Origin: Bacteroidota bacterium
GTDB taxonomy: Bacteria; Bacteroidota; Bacteroidia; Chitinophagales; Chitinophagaceae
DNA length: 64,000 nt
NCBI GenBank assembly: GCA_018266775.1
Contig: JAFDZS010000021.1
Coordinates: forward strand, 32,049 to 96,048
Reading direction: 5' to 3'
The notes under the pieces were generated by a model that was given only the letters and a program-made list of their open reading frames with translations, was not told the origin of the DNA and searched no databases. The translations under genes and the position numbers were made by a program. Below are positions 17,651 through 26,763 of the stretch, piece by piece (the stretch's first letter is position 1; every line of letters starts with the position of its first letter).

Positions 17651-18277
17651 ATGAAAAAGTTTTCACCCGTTTTGTTTTGTATGATACTATTGTTGACTGC
17701 AGTGCAGGCCAGCCCACTTTTTAAATCGACAGGCCAGTGCAAAATTGTGGATGATCGATATATACTGCAGGATACGGGTTGGGTCACCAGTCTGAATGCA
17801 TTCCGAAAAGCAGTAGTCAGTGGGAACAAGGCAGCAGTAAAGAAGTATTTTGAATTCCCGGTAAAAAACTTCGGCAATGAAATCTGGAAATTGGTATTGA
17901 CAGAAAAGGAAATAGAAGCGAAGCACCTGTACGGCGGCACGATCATTCCGTTTTCAGAAACCGACTTCGATCAGTATTGTACCAAATTATTCCCCGATGC
18001 ATTCAATAAAAGTATGCAGTTGATCAACACCAGTGTATTGAAAAGGAAAAATGAAACGGCATCGCCTTTACTGAAACAATCTGAAAAAGTTACTTATAAA
18101 ATGTACGTGAGTTATGATGATGAAACCAAAACCATCACGCTGAATCTTGGGTATAAAACAAAAGGCTGCAATCCTGCAGACAAAGCAATTGAAGTAGGTG
18201 AGAATAATGTGCTGTATTATTTTTCAGTAAAGGAAAATGGCAGTATTATTTTTAAAGAGGTCAGGCTGGCCGGATAA
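17651..18277 (+). CDS. Secreted protein of unknown function
   Basis: 208 residues from the ATG at 17651, chosen because it begins a typical signal peptide (MKKFSPVLFCMILLLTAVQA); the frame is open upstream but without a leader. The mature part has no repeats or recognised motif. It has a 'AFRKAVVSGNKAAVKKYFEF' helix near 40-60 and a beta-rich C-terminal half (VTYKMYVSYDDETKTITLNL), which suggests a small mixed alpha/beta fold such as those seen in periplasmic binding or NTF2-like proteins. That is only a guess. It is divergent from the FUSC gene and converges with the anti-sigma gene. A periplasmic location is inferred. Confidence 0.7.
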   Translation: MKKFSPVLFCMILLLTAVQASPLFKSTGQCKIVDDRYILQDTGWVTSLNAFRKAVVSGNKAAVKKYFEFPVKNFGNEIWKLVLTEKEIEAKHLYGGTIIPFSETDFDQYCTKLFPDAFNKSMQLINTSVLKRKNETASPLLKQSEKVTYKMYVSYDDETKTITLNLGYKTKGCNPADKAIEVGENNVLYYFSVKENGSIIFKEVRLAG

Positions 18278-18291
18278 TATCAGCGCATGCA

Positions 18292-19065
18292 TCAAATTCT
18301 TCCGTAAAGGAAAGTGTGGCTTTGTGTGGGGGTGACGTTGTTACCAATATCTTCCAGCGTAACGGTAAAAGCCGTAGCGCCATTGGGTACATTTTCCAGT
18401 TCAACAAAATGGTCGCGGATTTCATCATGCACCATGCCCACATTCACCATTTTATTATTTACAGTAGCCCACAATTGGTATTTTTTATCAGCAGGAGAGG
18501 GAATGAGGTGATGAATCATAATGTATGCCTTGCCTGTCTTTTTATCCCACCACATGGTGCAGCGGCATAAAGTGTAAGGAGCTACACCATACATGGCAAC
18601 TGGTGTAATAGCGGTGTCTCTAAGCACAGCATAATCCTTGCCGGGTAATGAAACAGCCGGTGGTGTTTTTGCCGCTTCTTCCAATTGTGCCTGTTGCTGT
18701 TTGTTTTTTTGATACAGGTTCAGGTTGAATACACTGCTTACTACCAGTAAAACCACTGCTGCCGCAGCAACGGCACGCAACCAAAATACACGGCTGCCGG
18801 AAGATGCCGGTACCGCTTTTAGTGGTACAACAGGCGTTTCCAGGTTTTCCAGCGACTGTAAAATTTTCTGATCCAGCGCTTCGCCGGTAACACAGGCTGC
18901 AGCCATGGCATGCTGTTCAAATTCTTTTTCAAATGCAATGATGGCTTCATGTACCTGTGGGTGTTGTGCACGCATGGTTTCCACTTCGGCTTTTTCTTCC
19001 GGTGTGCAAACCCCCATTACGTAGGCTTCAATAATACCCGATGCTATGTATTCATCAAAGTTCAT
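18292..19065 (-). CDS. RskA-type anti-sigma factor
   Basis: A 257-residue single-pass membrane protein. Residues 1-60 form the sigma-binding zinc-finger-like anti-sigma domain region (ASGIIEAYVMGVCTPEEKAE), but without the full HxxxCxxC motif. A membrane helix lies at about 95-118, and the outer part carries the RskA signature: KKYQLWATVNNKMVNVGMVH followed by TAFTVTLEDIGNNVTPTQSH. It should hold the adjacent ECF sigma factor inactive at the membrane until an envelope signal triggers its release. Its ATG overlaps the sigma stop codon in the sequence TAATG, implying translational coupling. Confidence 0.9.
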   Translation of the reverse strand: MNFDEYIASGIIEAYVMGVCTPEEKAEVETMRAQHPQVHEAIIAFEKEFEQHAMAAACVTGEALDQKILQSLENLETPVVPLKAVPASSGSRVFWLRAVAAAAVVLLVVSSVFNLNLYQKNKQQQAQLEEAAKTPPAVSLPGKDYAVLRDTAITPVAMYGVAPYTLCRCTMWWDKKTGKAYIMIHHLIPSPADKKYQLWATVNNKMVNVGMVHDEIRDHFVELENVPNGATAFTVTLEDIGNNVTPTQSHTFLYGRI

Positions 19066-19610
19066 TATACAAATTGTTTGCGCAGTTCTATGAGCGCATT
19101 GCGTAATCTTGTTTTTACTGTTCCAACAGGAATGTTGAGCTCTTTGGCGATCTCTTCGTGTGTGTAACCGTTAAAATACGCCAGTTCCACCACATTTTTA
19201 TAATCTTCCCGCAACAGGTGTACCTGTTTTCTCAACCCAATCTGGTTGATGTTAACCGTACTGCTGTCCTTCCCGTCCACATAAGTAACGTAATTATCGA
19301 TGGAATCGTTTTGTTGCTGCTTTTTAAAAGCTTTGCTGCGGGTGGTATTGATGGCGCAGTTACGGGTTACATTGAACAGCCAGGTAAACAGGCGGCCTTT
19401 GCCGGCATCGTACTTGCTGATGTTTTTCCAGGCGGTAACAAAAGCTTCCTGCAATACATCTGCCGCAGTTTCTTTATCCGTTATAATTTGCTGCACCACA
19501 GTGAATAAAGCCCCTTTATAATGATGATACAGGTACTGGAATGCTTCGTTATCGTGCATTTGCAATGCCGTAACCAATTCCGTTTCTGTATATGTTTTTG
19601 GCGCAGTCAC
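19065..19610 (-). CDS. ECF RNA polymerase sigma factor (SigK-like group)
   Basis: A 181-residue sigma factor with region 2 (about 20-85, including AADVLQEAFVTAWKNISKYD and the GRLFTWLFNVTRNCAIN -10 reading part) and region 4 (about 125-178, including NGYTHEEIAKELNIPVGTVK, a helix-turn-helix). The start is a GTG at 19610; no in-frame ATG lies just upstream. It is followed, with TAATG overlap, by its RskA-like anti-sigma factor. The target genes are unknown; this pair type often controls envelope stress responses and autoregulates. Confidence 0.92.
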   Translation of the reverse strand: MTAPKTYTETELVTALQMHDNEAFQYLYHHYKGALFTVVQQIITDKETAADVLQEAFVTAWKNISKYDAGKGRLFTWLFNVTRNCAINTTRSKAFKKQQQNDSIDNYVTYVDGKDSSTVNINQIGLRKQVHLLREDYKNVVELAYFNGYTHEEIAKELNIPVGTVKTRLRNALIELRKQFV

Positions 19611-19816
19611 TAAATGAAAATGGGTGTAAAAATAAAGGGATTAGCGGGGATAAAAAAATGTGGGCAGCATTAAAAAGGGATTACTGCAAACTGTCAGCCG
19701 GCTGGCAGTATATTTTGTAGCTGCAGTCAACAAATTAATCCAACTCAGTCCTGGCGATTAGCATATAAACACACTGTCAGCTGATATTTAATGCACACAT
19801 TAAATAGTAATACGGA

Positions 19817-20167
19817 TTACTCCACAAAATGCCAGCATACACCGGCAATATCAATAATATTTACTTCTTTGCCATAAGGCTGTTGTTGTGGCGGGGAAAT
19901 GCGGATGCCAAACAGTTCCGGAATTTTTTTCTCTGTAATGGCTTTATAAAATGCAGCCACATCATCAACTTTTACGCTGAGCATAAAGTTTTCTGCAAAA
20001 GCTTTGTTGTCAAACCGCTGCAGGATGAATACGCAGCCATCTTTTTCAAAGCCCACATAGTCTCCGGCATCCCAGCGAATGGTAAAACCAATGGCCAGGA
20101 ATAATTGTTTTGACGCTTCAAAATTACTTCCCGAAGGAACAAATGGTTCTAAAGACAGGAATTGCAT
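19817..20167 (-). CDS. VOC superfamily (glyoxalase/bleomycin-resistance-like) protein
   Basis: A 116-residue single VOC domain with two beta-alpha-beta-beta-beta modules: N-terminal 'FEASKQLFLAIGFTIRWDAG' and C-terminal 'SVKDDVAAF'-type segment (read MLSVKVDDVAAFYKAI), ending in EVNIIDIAGVCWHFVE. The family covers glyoxalases, dioxygenases and drug-binding proteins; many small members such as this one have no known activity. The terminal Glu is in the usual metal-ligand position, but I cannot place all ligands. The gene stands alone after a strong terminator. Confidence 0.8.
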   Translation of the reverse strand: MQFLSLEPFVPSGSNFEASKQLFLAIGFTIRWDAGDYVGFEKDGCVFILQRFDNKAFAENFMLSVKVDDVAAFYKAITEKKIPELFGIRISPPQQQPYGKEVNIIDIAGVCWHFVE

Positions 20168-20180
20168 GGTGATGATTTTG

Positions 20181-20213
20181 AAACAACAGGCCGCAAGAAG
20201 CGGCCTGTTGTTT
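20181..20213. terminator. Terminator between the E2 and VOC genes
   Basis: Perfect 14-bp arms AAACAACAGGCCGC (20181-20194) and GCGGCCTGTTGTTT (20200-20213) around AAGAA. It is oriented to end the E2 transcript (minus strand) and sits 13 bases upstream of the VOC start. Confidence 0.85.
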
Positions 20214-20267
20214 ATGCGTGATGCAAAATTTATCAGGATGCGTCAGGCCGCTGCAGCAGCCCAACGT

Positions 20268-21620
20268 TTAGATACTGCGGTGCACATCAAAATGCTCCAG
20301 CTCTTTGCTTACTGCATTCAGGAATGTGCTGCCTAATGCACCGTCTATAATGCGGTGATCGTAACTTAATGAAATATACATCATGTGGCGGATGGCAATA
20401 CTGTCGCCCTGCGGCGTTTCAATCACCATTGGCCTTTTCTTAATAGCGCCAACAGCCATAATGGCCACCTGTGGTTGATTGATAATGGGCGTGCCCATGA
20501 TACTGCCGAATGTGCCCACATTGGTTAATGTGAAAGTGCCACCATTGGTATCATCGGGCTTTAATTTATTGGTACGGGCTGCATTGGCCAAATGATTCAC
20601 CTGTTTGGTGAGGCCTACCAGATTCAACTGGTCGGCATTTTTAATAACCGGTACAATTAAATTGCCTGTAGGTAAAGCGGTAGCCATACCAATATGCAGG
20701 TCTTTTTTAATCACAATCCTGTCGCCGTCCACACTGCTGCTGAGCATGGGATATTTCTTAATGCACTTTACAATGGCTTCAATAAACAATGGAGTGAATG
20801 TGATTTTTTCGCCCTCACGTTTTTCAAAATCTTTCTTGATTTTTTCCCGCCATAATACCAGGTTGGTAACATCGCATTCTGCAAAACTGGTTACATGGGC
20901 ACTGGTGTGTTTACTGTCCACCATGTGTTTGGCAATCAGTTTACGCATGCGGTCCATTTCAATAACCTCAACATTGCCGGTAAAAATGGTTGGGGCGGGC
21001 ATGGATGCAGGTTCTGAGGGCGCAGGCATTGGCACTGTAGAAGGAACTACTTTTACTTCAGGTGCAGTTGTCACCACAGGAGAAGGAGCAGCAACCCGGC
21101 CGCCGGATTTAGCGGCAACATAAGCCAATATATCTTTTTTACTAACACGGCCTTCCTGCCCGGTACCGGGAATGGTTTCCAGTTCAGCCATGCTGATGCC
21201 TTCCTGTTGTGCAATATTTAATACTAATGGGGAATAAAATTTTATTCCGGTTGATTGTCCGTTTGCACCGGCAGCAGGCATTTTTGCCGGCTGATAAGGA
21301 ATTTCTTCCACTACTTTTGCTTCTTCATAAGCCGCAGGAGCGGGTGCCGGCGCAGCATTGCCTGATACCGCTGCATTAGCGCCCACACGTATAGTGGCAA
21401 TTACAGCACCTATCGGCACTACATCATTCTCATTATATAAAATGGTTTCTATCACACCTTCTGCGGTGGAAGGCACTTCGCTGTCTACCTTATCGGTGGC
21501 AATATCTAAAACAGTTTCATCCTGTTTAACGGCGTCGCCTGGTTTTTTATGCCACTTTAAAATGGTGGCTTCCATAATGCTTTCGCCGAGTTTTGGCATA
21601 ACTAAATCTACTACACTCAT
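20268..21620 (-). CDS. 2-oxo acid dehydrogenase E2 component (dihydrolipoyl acyltransferase)
   Basis: A 450-residue lipoyl enzyme. Residues 1-80 form one lipoyl domain with the attachment lysine at 44 (DIATDKVDSEVP). A Pro/Ala linker leads to the E3/E1-binding domain at about 125-165 (NIAQQEGISMAELETIPGTG). A second Pro/Ala linker is followed by the catalytic domain at about 215-450, with the active-site DHRIIDGA near 421. With a single lipoyl domain and this spacing it could serve a branched-chain, 2-oxoglutarate or pyruvate complex. Sequence alone does not settle the substrate, and no E1 or E3 gene is nearby, so it is an orphan E2. Cytoplasmic. Confidence 0.9.
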   Translation of the reverse strand: MSVVDLVMPKLGESIMEATILKWHKKPGDAVKQDETVLDIATDKVDSEVPSTAEGVIETILYNENDVVPIGAVIATIRVGANAAVSGNAAPAPAPAAYEEAKVVEEIPYQPAKMPAAGANGQSTGIKFYSPLVLNIAQQEGISMAELETIPGTGQEGRVSKKDILAYVAAKSGGRVAAPSPVVTTAPEVKVVPSTVPMPAPSEPASMPAPTIFTGNVEVIEMDRMRKLIAKHMVDSKHTSAHVTSFAECDVTNLVLWREKIKKDFEKREGEKITFTPLFIEAIVKCIKKYPMLSSSVDGDRIVIKKDLHIGMATALPTGNLIVPVIKNADQLNLVGLTKQVNHLANAARTNKLKPDDTNGGTFTLTNVGTFGSIMGTPIINQPQVAIMAVGAIKKRPMVIETPQGDSIAIRHMMYISLSYDHRIIDGALGSTFLNAVSKELEHFDVHRSI

Positions 21621-21694
21621 AAAATGGTTTAAGTGTTAACACAATCGTTGATCTGGCAGGGCAAATGTAAGGAAAAATGGCAATTTAGGGGAGA

Positions 21695-21783
21695 TGGTTG
21701 ATGGTTGTAGGTTAAAGGTTGATGGTTAGTTAATTGGTTAATTAGTTAATTAGATTTAGTATTGACCATTCACCATTGACGAC
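21695..21783. repeat. Low-complexity intergenic repeat (GTTGATGG / TTAATTAGTTAATTAG / CCATTCACCATTGA)
   Basis: Three motif types follow one another between the E2 start and the cinA end. The 17-mer ATTGACCATTCACCATT at 21761-21777 recurs exactly at 32168-32184. Related GTTAATTAGT strings occur at 46100-46140 and 54725-54755. Confidence 0.65.
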
Positions 21784-21796
21784 TACCCATTCCCCT

Positions 21797-23041
21797 TCAC
21801 CCTTCTATTATAAACTTCCTCAGCATATTCAATGCATGTGCAGCGGTTAGCTGAATATTTCTTGCCCGGTCGAAACGGAAAAACATTTTTTGTGTTACAA
21901 TTTTATTTTTATCACCCACTGCCACCCAAACGGTACCAACAGGTTTTTCCGGCATGCCACCGCCGGGCCCCATAATACCGCTGACGGCAATGACATAATC
22001 AGATTTAATTCTTTGCAATGCGCCTTTTGCCATTTGGGTGATCACTTCTTCACTTACCGCACCTTTGGTAAGTAAGGTATCATGGTTCACCCCCAATAAA
22101 TCTTCTTTAGCACCATAAGAATAACTGATCACGCTGCCGTCATAAAAGGCAGAAGAACCTGCAATTGAAGTAAGCAGGTGTGCAATATAACCACCGGTGC
22201 AACTTTCTGCAGTGCACATGGTTTTGTTTTGCTGCAATAATAATTTGCCCACCACCTGTTCCAATGCTTCATCTTCATTGGTCACTAAATAATCTTTCAC
22301 CAGGTTTTGCAGTTGGGTAAACTGTTCATCAATCTCTTTCCCCACTGTAGTTGTATCATAGCCGGATGTAGAAAGCCGCAGGCGTACCATGCCAAAATTA
22401 GGCAGGTAAGCCAGTTTGATACGTGCAGGCAATGCCGTTTCATAGGATTGTATTAAATCTGCCAAAAAACTTTCGCCCACACCGGCAGTTAGCAAAGTGC
22501 GGTGCAGGATCACCGGCAATTCAAATTGTTTTTGTAATGCAGGAATTACATCATCGGTCATCATGCCTTTCATTTCAAAGGGAACGCCGGGCATGCTTAC
22601 ATACACTTTACCTTCTTTATTAAACCACATCCCGGGCGCAGTACCGCGGTTATTTTGAATAACGGTGCAAACATCAGGCACTTCGCCCTGCAATAAATTT
22701 CTTTCAATGATGGGGCGGTTCAAACGGTTAAAAATATTGATCACATTATGCCGGGCAGCTTCGTTGGTGACCATTGTACCGCCAAAATATTTACACAGTA
22801 ATGGTTTGGTAATGTCATCGGCAGTAGGGCCCAGGCCACCGGTGATGAGAATAATATCAGCATGTTTGCTTTCCTCATCCAGCGCATTCCAAATGTCATC
22901 CCACGCATCACCCACGGCAACACGCCTGTTTACTGCAATGCCGGCTTTATTCAGTTCCTGCGCCATCCATGCACTGTTGGTGTCAATAACCTGCCCTATT
23001 AAAAGTTCATCACCAATGGTGATGATAGAAGTTCTGATCAT
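21797..23041 (-). CDS. cinA: CinA-family protein (NMN deamidase / competence-damage)
   Basis: 414 residues from the ATG at 23041 (a TTG two codons upstream is possible). The N-terminal molybdopterin-binding-like domain (about 1-170) has IITIGDELLIGQVIDTNSAW and the 'ITGGLGPTADDIT' loop. The C-terminal CinA deamidase domain (about 255-414) has CTAESCTGGYIAHLLTSIAG and AVSGIMGPGGGMPEKPVGTV, with the catalytic Ser and conserved Lys region. CinA proteins convert nicotinamide mononucleotide to nicotinate mononucleotide for NAD recycling, and some have ADP-ribose pyrophosphatase activity. The length is that of the full two-domain form. Neighbours are unrelated. Confidence 0.93.
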   Translation of the reverse strand: MIRTSIITIGDELLIGQVIDTNSAWMAQELNKAGIAVNRRVAVGDAWDDIWNALDEESKHADIILITGGLGPTADDITKPLLCKYFGGTMVTNEAARHNVINIFNRLNRPIIERNLLQGEVPDVCTVIQNNRGTAPGMWFNKEGKVYVSMPGVPFEMKGMMTDDVIPALQKQFELPVILHRTLLTAGVGESFLADLIQSYETALPARIKLAYLPNFGMVRLRLSTSGYDTTTVGKEIDEQFTQLQNLVKDYLVTNEDEALEQVVGKLLLQQNKTMCTAESCTGGYIAHLLTSIAGSSAFYDGSVISYSYGAKEDLLGVNHDTLLTKGAVSEEVITQMAKGALQRIKSDYVIAVSGIMGPGGGMPEKPVGTVWVAVGDKNKIVTQKMFFRFDRARNIQLTAAHALNMLRKFIIEG

Positions 23042-23085
23042 GATCAATGTTTAATGCAAAACAAATTTGTTACTAAAAAGTTCTG

Positions 23086-23681
23086 TCAGAAGGAGACGCT
23101 TTCGTAAATGGTTTGCAGGTGCAAAGTAACATCAATTGAAGCAATGCTGAACACATCATCGATGGATTTATAATCGTATTGCAGCCAGCTGCTATCCGCA
23201 TTGCGGATGTTGTGCTGTACAAATATTTTTTCCGAATGAACCAGTATATAATCTTTCAAAGTGGGAATCTCTTTATACAGCATAAACTTCTGCCCGGCGT
23301 CGTAATTGCGGGTGGAAGGAGAGAGGATTGCAATGACCACTGTGGGGTTGGTTGCCGTATCAAAATGAGTGTCGGTCAATTCAGGATCGCCGCAATAAAC
23401 AGTAATATCAGGATAAGTGTAAAATGTATTTTTGGGAATGTGTAACCTCATGTCGCTGCCCAATGGCCTGCAACCTTTACCTTTAAGTTGATTGCCTATG
23501 TCACCAAAAAGATTCGAAAAATAAAATTATGTTTGAGTGATGCACAACTCATCGCAAACACTTCTCCCCGGTAATACTCATGTTTTTCTGTTGCGGCACG
23601 CTCCATTTCCAGGTATTCTTCAGCAGAAATGTAATTGTATTTTGGCGCCGGTTCTTCTACTATATTCTCTATATTTTCCAT
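23086..23681 (-). pseudogene. Uma2-family (DUF820) nuclease-like gene with a single-base frameshift
   Basis: Two adjacent frames encode the two parts of one Uma2 protein. The upstream part (ATG at 23681) has 'YISAEEYLEMERAATEKHEY' and EVFAMSCASLKHNFIF. The frame then shifts, and the downstream part continues as NLFGDIGNQLKGKGCRPLGS, then 'YTYPDITVYCGDPELTDTHF', AILSPSTRNYDAGQKF and KDYILVHSEKIFV. The break is at a run of five A at 23517-23521 (T on the coding strand): adding one base restores 198 residues with all Uma2 motifs of the PD-(D/E)XK-like core. Either a recent pseudogene or a homopolymer sequencing error. Uma2 genes are usually multicopy and of unknown role. Confidence 0.85.
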
Positions 23682-23727
23682 AATCAAATTTAATTCATTT
23701 AGTTTTGGTAGATAAATTTTTTACTGC

Positions 23728-25143
23728 ATGAAAATAGTTTTCATTGTGTTCGCCTGGTTCATTTGCTGCACTGTTGCTGCACAGGATGCAGGGCCGCAAT
23801 TATCTGCCGCAATAAAAAAACTGGAAACTGATGATCAATTCAAACACGCCACTATTAGTTTATACGTAACTGATAGTAAAACAGGGAAAATAATTTTTGC
23901 AAAAAATGAAGAAACCGGGCTGGCTCCTGCCAGTTGCCAGAAGGTGATTACCAGTACCACCGCCTTTGCATTGCTGGGAAAGGATTTCAGGTACGTGACT
24001 TATATTGGCACTGATGCACCCACAGATAAAAAATATGATGCCGCTAATTTATTCATTGTGGGCAGTGGCGATCCTTCATTCGGCAGCTGGCGCTGGAAAT
24101 CAACATCTGATTCATCAGTACTCCTGAAAATTGGAAATGTTTTATTACAACGAAATTTATTTTCTTTTGAACAGCGTATCATCACCAATGATCAGCTGTA
24201 TGGTTTAACACCCTTGCCGGAAGGATGGATATGGCAGGATATTGGTAACTATTATGGCGCTGCCTGTTTTGGTTTTAACTGGCACGAAAACCAATACGAT
24301 ATGGTACTGCAACCCGGTGACGTGAATGCTGCTGCCAAATTGCTCAGCACAAAACCAACGTTGCCATTGGCTGATATTCAAAACGACATCACTACCGGTA
24401 AAGCCGGCAGCGGCGATAACGGTTATATTTACAGCATGCCTTACTCCAGATTATTATTTGCAAAAGGTACTGTTCCGGCGCAGCATGCACCTTTTTCCAT
24501 TAGCGGCAGTATGCCCAATCCTGCTGCTGTTTTTAATGATCAATTAGGGAGTTATTTATTCAGCAAAAAGATTTATTTTAAAGAGAAAAGCATTACCGCC
24601 AATGAAGCCATTATGGCAAAGCAACCGCTTAAACTGCCCACGCAATGGATTGATTCGATTTTTTCACCTTCTTTCGACAGTATGAATTTCTGGTTCCTTA
24701 AAAAAAGCGTGAACCTTTATAGCGAAGCATTTTTAAAATCAATGGCACAAAAAAATACTTCAGCAACAACAGATGATATTTATACGAGGGGAATCAATAC
24801 TATAAAAACATTCTGGAAAGATAAAGGCATAGATGCAGATGCGCTCAACATCATTGACGGCAGCGGACTTTCCCCGGCCAACCGCGTAACCACGCATGCA
24901 TTGGTTACTGTACTGCAGTATGCCCGGCAGCAGGCCTGGTTCAATTCGTTTTATAATGCATTGCCTGATATGAATGGCATAAAAATGAAAGACGGGTATA
25001 TTAATGGAGTAAGAAGTTATACCGGTTATGTTACTGCAAAGAATGGAGCGGGGTACACCTTTTCTTTTATAGTAAATAATTTCAGCGGCAACCCCGGTAC
25101 GGTAAGAGAAAAGATGTGGAAGATACTGGATATGCTGAAATAA
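23728..25143 (+). CDS. PBP4/DacB-type D-alanyl-D-alanine carboxypeptidase (S13), atypical third motif
   Basis: A 471-residue exported S13 peptidase, signal peptide ending near VAAQ (residue 19). The catalytic SxxK is S69-C-Q-K72 in APASCQKVITS, and SxN is the SVN near 326-328 (KKSVNLYSEAF). The third motif, normally KTG or KSG, reads K421-D422-G423 (GIKMKDGYINGVRSYTGYV). A large inserted domain between SxxK and SxN (about 90-310) is typical of PBP4. Such enzymes trim or cross-cut peptidoglycan peptides in the periplasm. With Asp in the third motif the activity may be altered. It is divergent from the Uma2 remnant and has no operon partners. Confidence 0.88.
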   Translation: MKIVFIVFAWFICCTVAAQDAGPQLSAAIKKLETDDQFKHATISLYVTDSKTGKIIFAKNEETGLAPASCQKVITSTTAFALLGKDFRYVTYIGTDAPTDKKYDAANLFIVGSGDPSFGSWRWKSTSDSSVLLKIGNVLLQRNLFSFEQRIITNDQLYGLTPLPEGWIWQDIGNYYGAACFGFNWHENQYDMVLQPGDVNAAAKLLSTKPTLPLADIQNDITTGKAGSGDNGYIYSMPYSRLLFAKGTVPAQHAPFSISGSMPNPAAVFNDQLGSYLFSKKIYFKEKSITANEAIMAKQPLKLPTQWIDSIFSPSFDSMNFWFLKKSVNLYSEAFLKSMAQKNTSATTDDIYTRGINTIKTFWKDKGIDADALNIIDGSGLSPANRVTTHALVTVLQYARQQAWFNSFYNALPDMNGIKMKDGYINGVRSYTGYVTAKNGAGYTFSFIVNNFSGNPGTVREKMWKILDMLK

Positions 25144-25218
25144 ATCTAACAGTAAATATTACCCTGATTATTTTATTTTGGAATTGTTTTTACTATTTTC
25201 GCCACAAATTTATTTACT

Positions 25219-25653
25219 ATGGCTGAACAGAGTTTTAAGAATCATTCCCGCTACGTACCTATGTATCATTTTGTGGCATCAGGGTTATTGGTGCTTCCCC
25301 TGGTGGTAAGTATTATGCATTTGGTAAAAGCAATAGGCGAAGGCAGTGGCCGTTTGCATGCTGCTGCAATGGTGTCGCTGGTATTGTCTTTCGGGTTGAT
25401 ATTTTGGTATGCCCGTTTTTTTGCACTGCGTGCACAGGACAGGGTTATACGGGCCGAAGAAAATTTCAGGCATTTTGTGGCCACAGGTAAACCTTTAGAC
25501 AGCCGTTTACGCATGAGCCAGATCATTGCCTTACGTTTTGCTGGTGATGATGAATTTGTTGCACTGGCAAAAAAAGCAGTGGATGAAAATTTATCTTCCA
25601 AACAAATAAAAATGGCCATCACAAACTGGAGGGCTGACTATTACAGGATGTGA
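25219..25653 (+). CDS. DUF6526 family membrane protein
   Basis: A 144-residue protein. After 'QSFKNHSRYVPMYHFVASGL' it has two membrane helices (about 18-38 and 52-72) and then a soluble, charged, helical C-terminal domain (about 75-144) with 'ALRAQDRVIRAEENFRHF' and ALRFAGDDEFVALAKKAVDE. This matches the DUF6526 family, which is widespread in Bacteroidota and uncharacterised. It is probably a small inner-membrane protein with its tail in the cytoplasm. The gene is monocistronic, with a likely -7 element around 25194-25201 (TATTTTCG). Confidence 0.8.
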   Translation: MAEQSFKNHSRYVPMYHFVASGLLVLPLVVSIMHLVKAIGEGSGRLHAAAMVSLVLSFGLIFWYARFFALRAQDRVIRAEENFRHFVATGKPLDSRLRMSQIIALRFAGDDEFVALAKKAVDENLSSKQIKMAITNWRADYYRM

Positions 25654-25702
25654 TCCTGATTTTTATGCGCCTGACAGTTGCGAACCGGCTAGACACATCA
25701 GG

Positions 25703-26113
25703 CTATCCAAAATATAATTGCAGTTTTTCTTTCAACTGCACAGGCATTTCGCAACGTTTCATCGTTTGGGCGTCAATAAAGAACAGGGTGGTTTCGCCGG
25801 TATTCAGCAATTCATCCTGTTCATTATAAATTTCAGAATGAAAAACGATTTTGTGGTGTGCCGGCATTTCTTTTAATGTGGTTTTAATGGTGACCAGGTC
25901 ATCATATTTTGCCGGACGCAAAAACCTGCTGTGAATATCCACCACAGGCATAATGATGCCGAGCGCTTCAATTTCTTTATAAGTATAACCAATCTGCCTG
26001 ATGGCTTCAGTTCTTCCAATTTCATAAAATTGGGCGTAATGCCCATAATACACCACGCCCATCTGGTCGGTAAGGGCATAATGAATACGTACTTGAGTTT
26101 CGGTTACAAACAT
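25703..26113 (-). CDS. Acyl-CoA thioesterase (4HBT hotdog, YbgC/FadM-like)
   Basis: A 136-residue single hotdog domain. The active-site region 'YALTDQMGVVYYGHYAQFYE' near 12-31 contains the Asp and the following hydrophobic helix of the 4-hydroxybenzoyl-CoA/YbgC group, then IGRTEAIRQIG. Later strands (SRFLRPAKYDDLVTIKTTL, KIVFHSEIYNEQDELLNTGE) complete the fold. Such enzymes hydrolyse short or medium acyl-CoA; the chain length cannot be predicted. The Tol-Pal cluster that often holds ybgC is absent here. Cytoplasmic. Confidence 0.9.
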   Translation of the reverse strand: MFVTETQVRIHYALTDQMGVVYYGHYAQFYEIGRTEAIRQIGYTYKEIEALGIIMPVVDIHSRFLRPAKYDDLVTIKTTLKEMPAHHKIVFHSEIYNEQDELLNTGETTLFFIDAQTMKRCEMPVQLKEKLQLYFG

Positions 26114-26161
26114 TGCAGAGATTACAATTTGAATGAAAGCTGTTGCAGCAGTAACAAATAA

Positions 26162-26575
26162 TTATTTACCCGTCATATTATCAATGCTGATCTTTCCCGG
26201 CCCTACCAATAATACAGTAAGATAACCGATAAGGTACAAAGCCGGTTCGGCATGCAGGTCTTCATCAACAAAGTGCCCATTATTCACTTTAAAGATCACC
26301 ACGCACATGGTAATAATGAGTGGAATGGTTGCCAAACGTGAAAACAATCCTAAAATTAAAAACAATGAGCAGAAGAATTCAGCAAAGATCACCAGTGCTA
26401 AACTGAGTGTGCTGCCTATGCCAAGAAAGTTCATAAACTTATTATGCAGGTCGCCAAAATGAACAAGTTTTTGATAACCGTGCAGCATCATTAGAATCCC
26501 CAATCCCAGTCGTAAAATCAGCATTGCAGTATTAAATGCACCTGCTGAATATTTAGTTGATAATAGTTTTTTCAT
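26162..26575 (-). CDS. DoxX family membrane protein
   Basis: 137 residues from the ATG at 26575 (MKKLLSTKYSAG); the open frame runs 26 codons further, but that part is not hydrophobic and lacks family resemblance. Four membrane helices with the DoxX hallmarks: 'LILRLGLGILMMLHGYQKLV' at about 16-35, the second helix after KFMNFLGIG, FAEFFCSLFLILGLFSRLAT and a last helix in ALYLIGYLTVLLVGPG. DoxX proteins are small membrane proteins linked to redox or quinone-related functions in some species; the role here is unknown. Confidence 0.88.
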   Translation of the reverse strand: MKKLLSTKYSAGAFNTAMLILRLGLGILMMLHGYQKLVHFGDLHNKFMNFLGIGSTLSLALVIFAEFFCSLFLILGLFSRLATIPLIITMCVVIFKVNNGHFVDEDLHAEPALYLIGYLTVLLVGPGKISIDNMTGK

Positions 26576-26763
26576 GTACCGTTTTTTATTGTGATGATAG
26601 CAGTATTTATTATGCAATTTTATCAAATCCTTAACAGCAAAACAAAAATACATTCGTTTATCATGCAGCAGTTATCCACTTATTCACAATAATTCTGGAA
26701 CGGTGTTTGCATAACTCGCTTTATAATTAATTTTACAATTAATCATAGACTGAATTTACCGAC

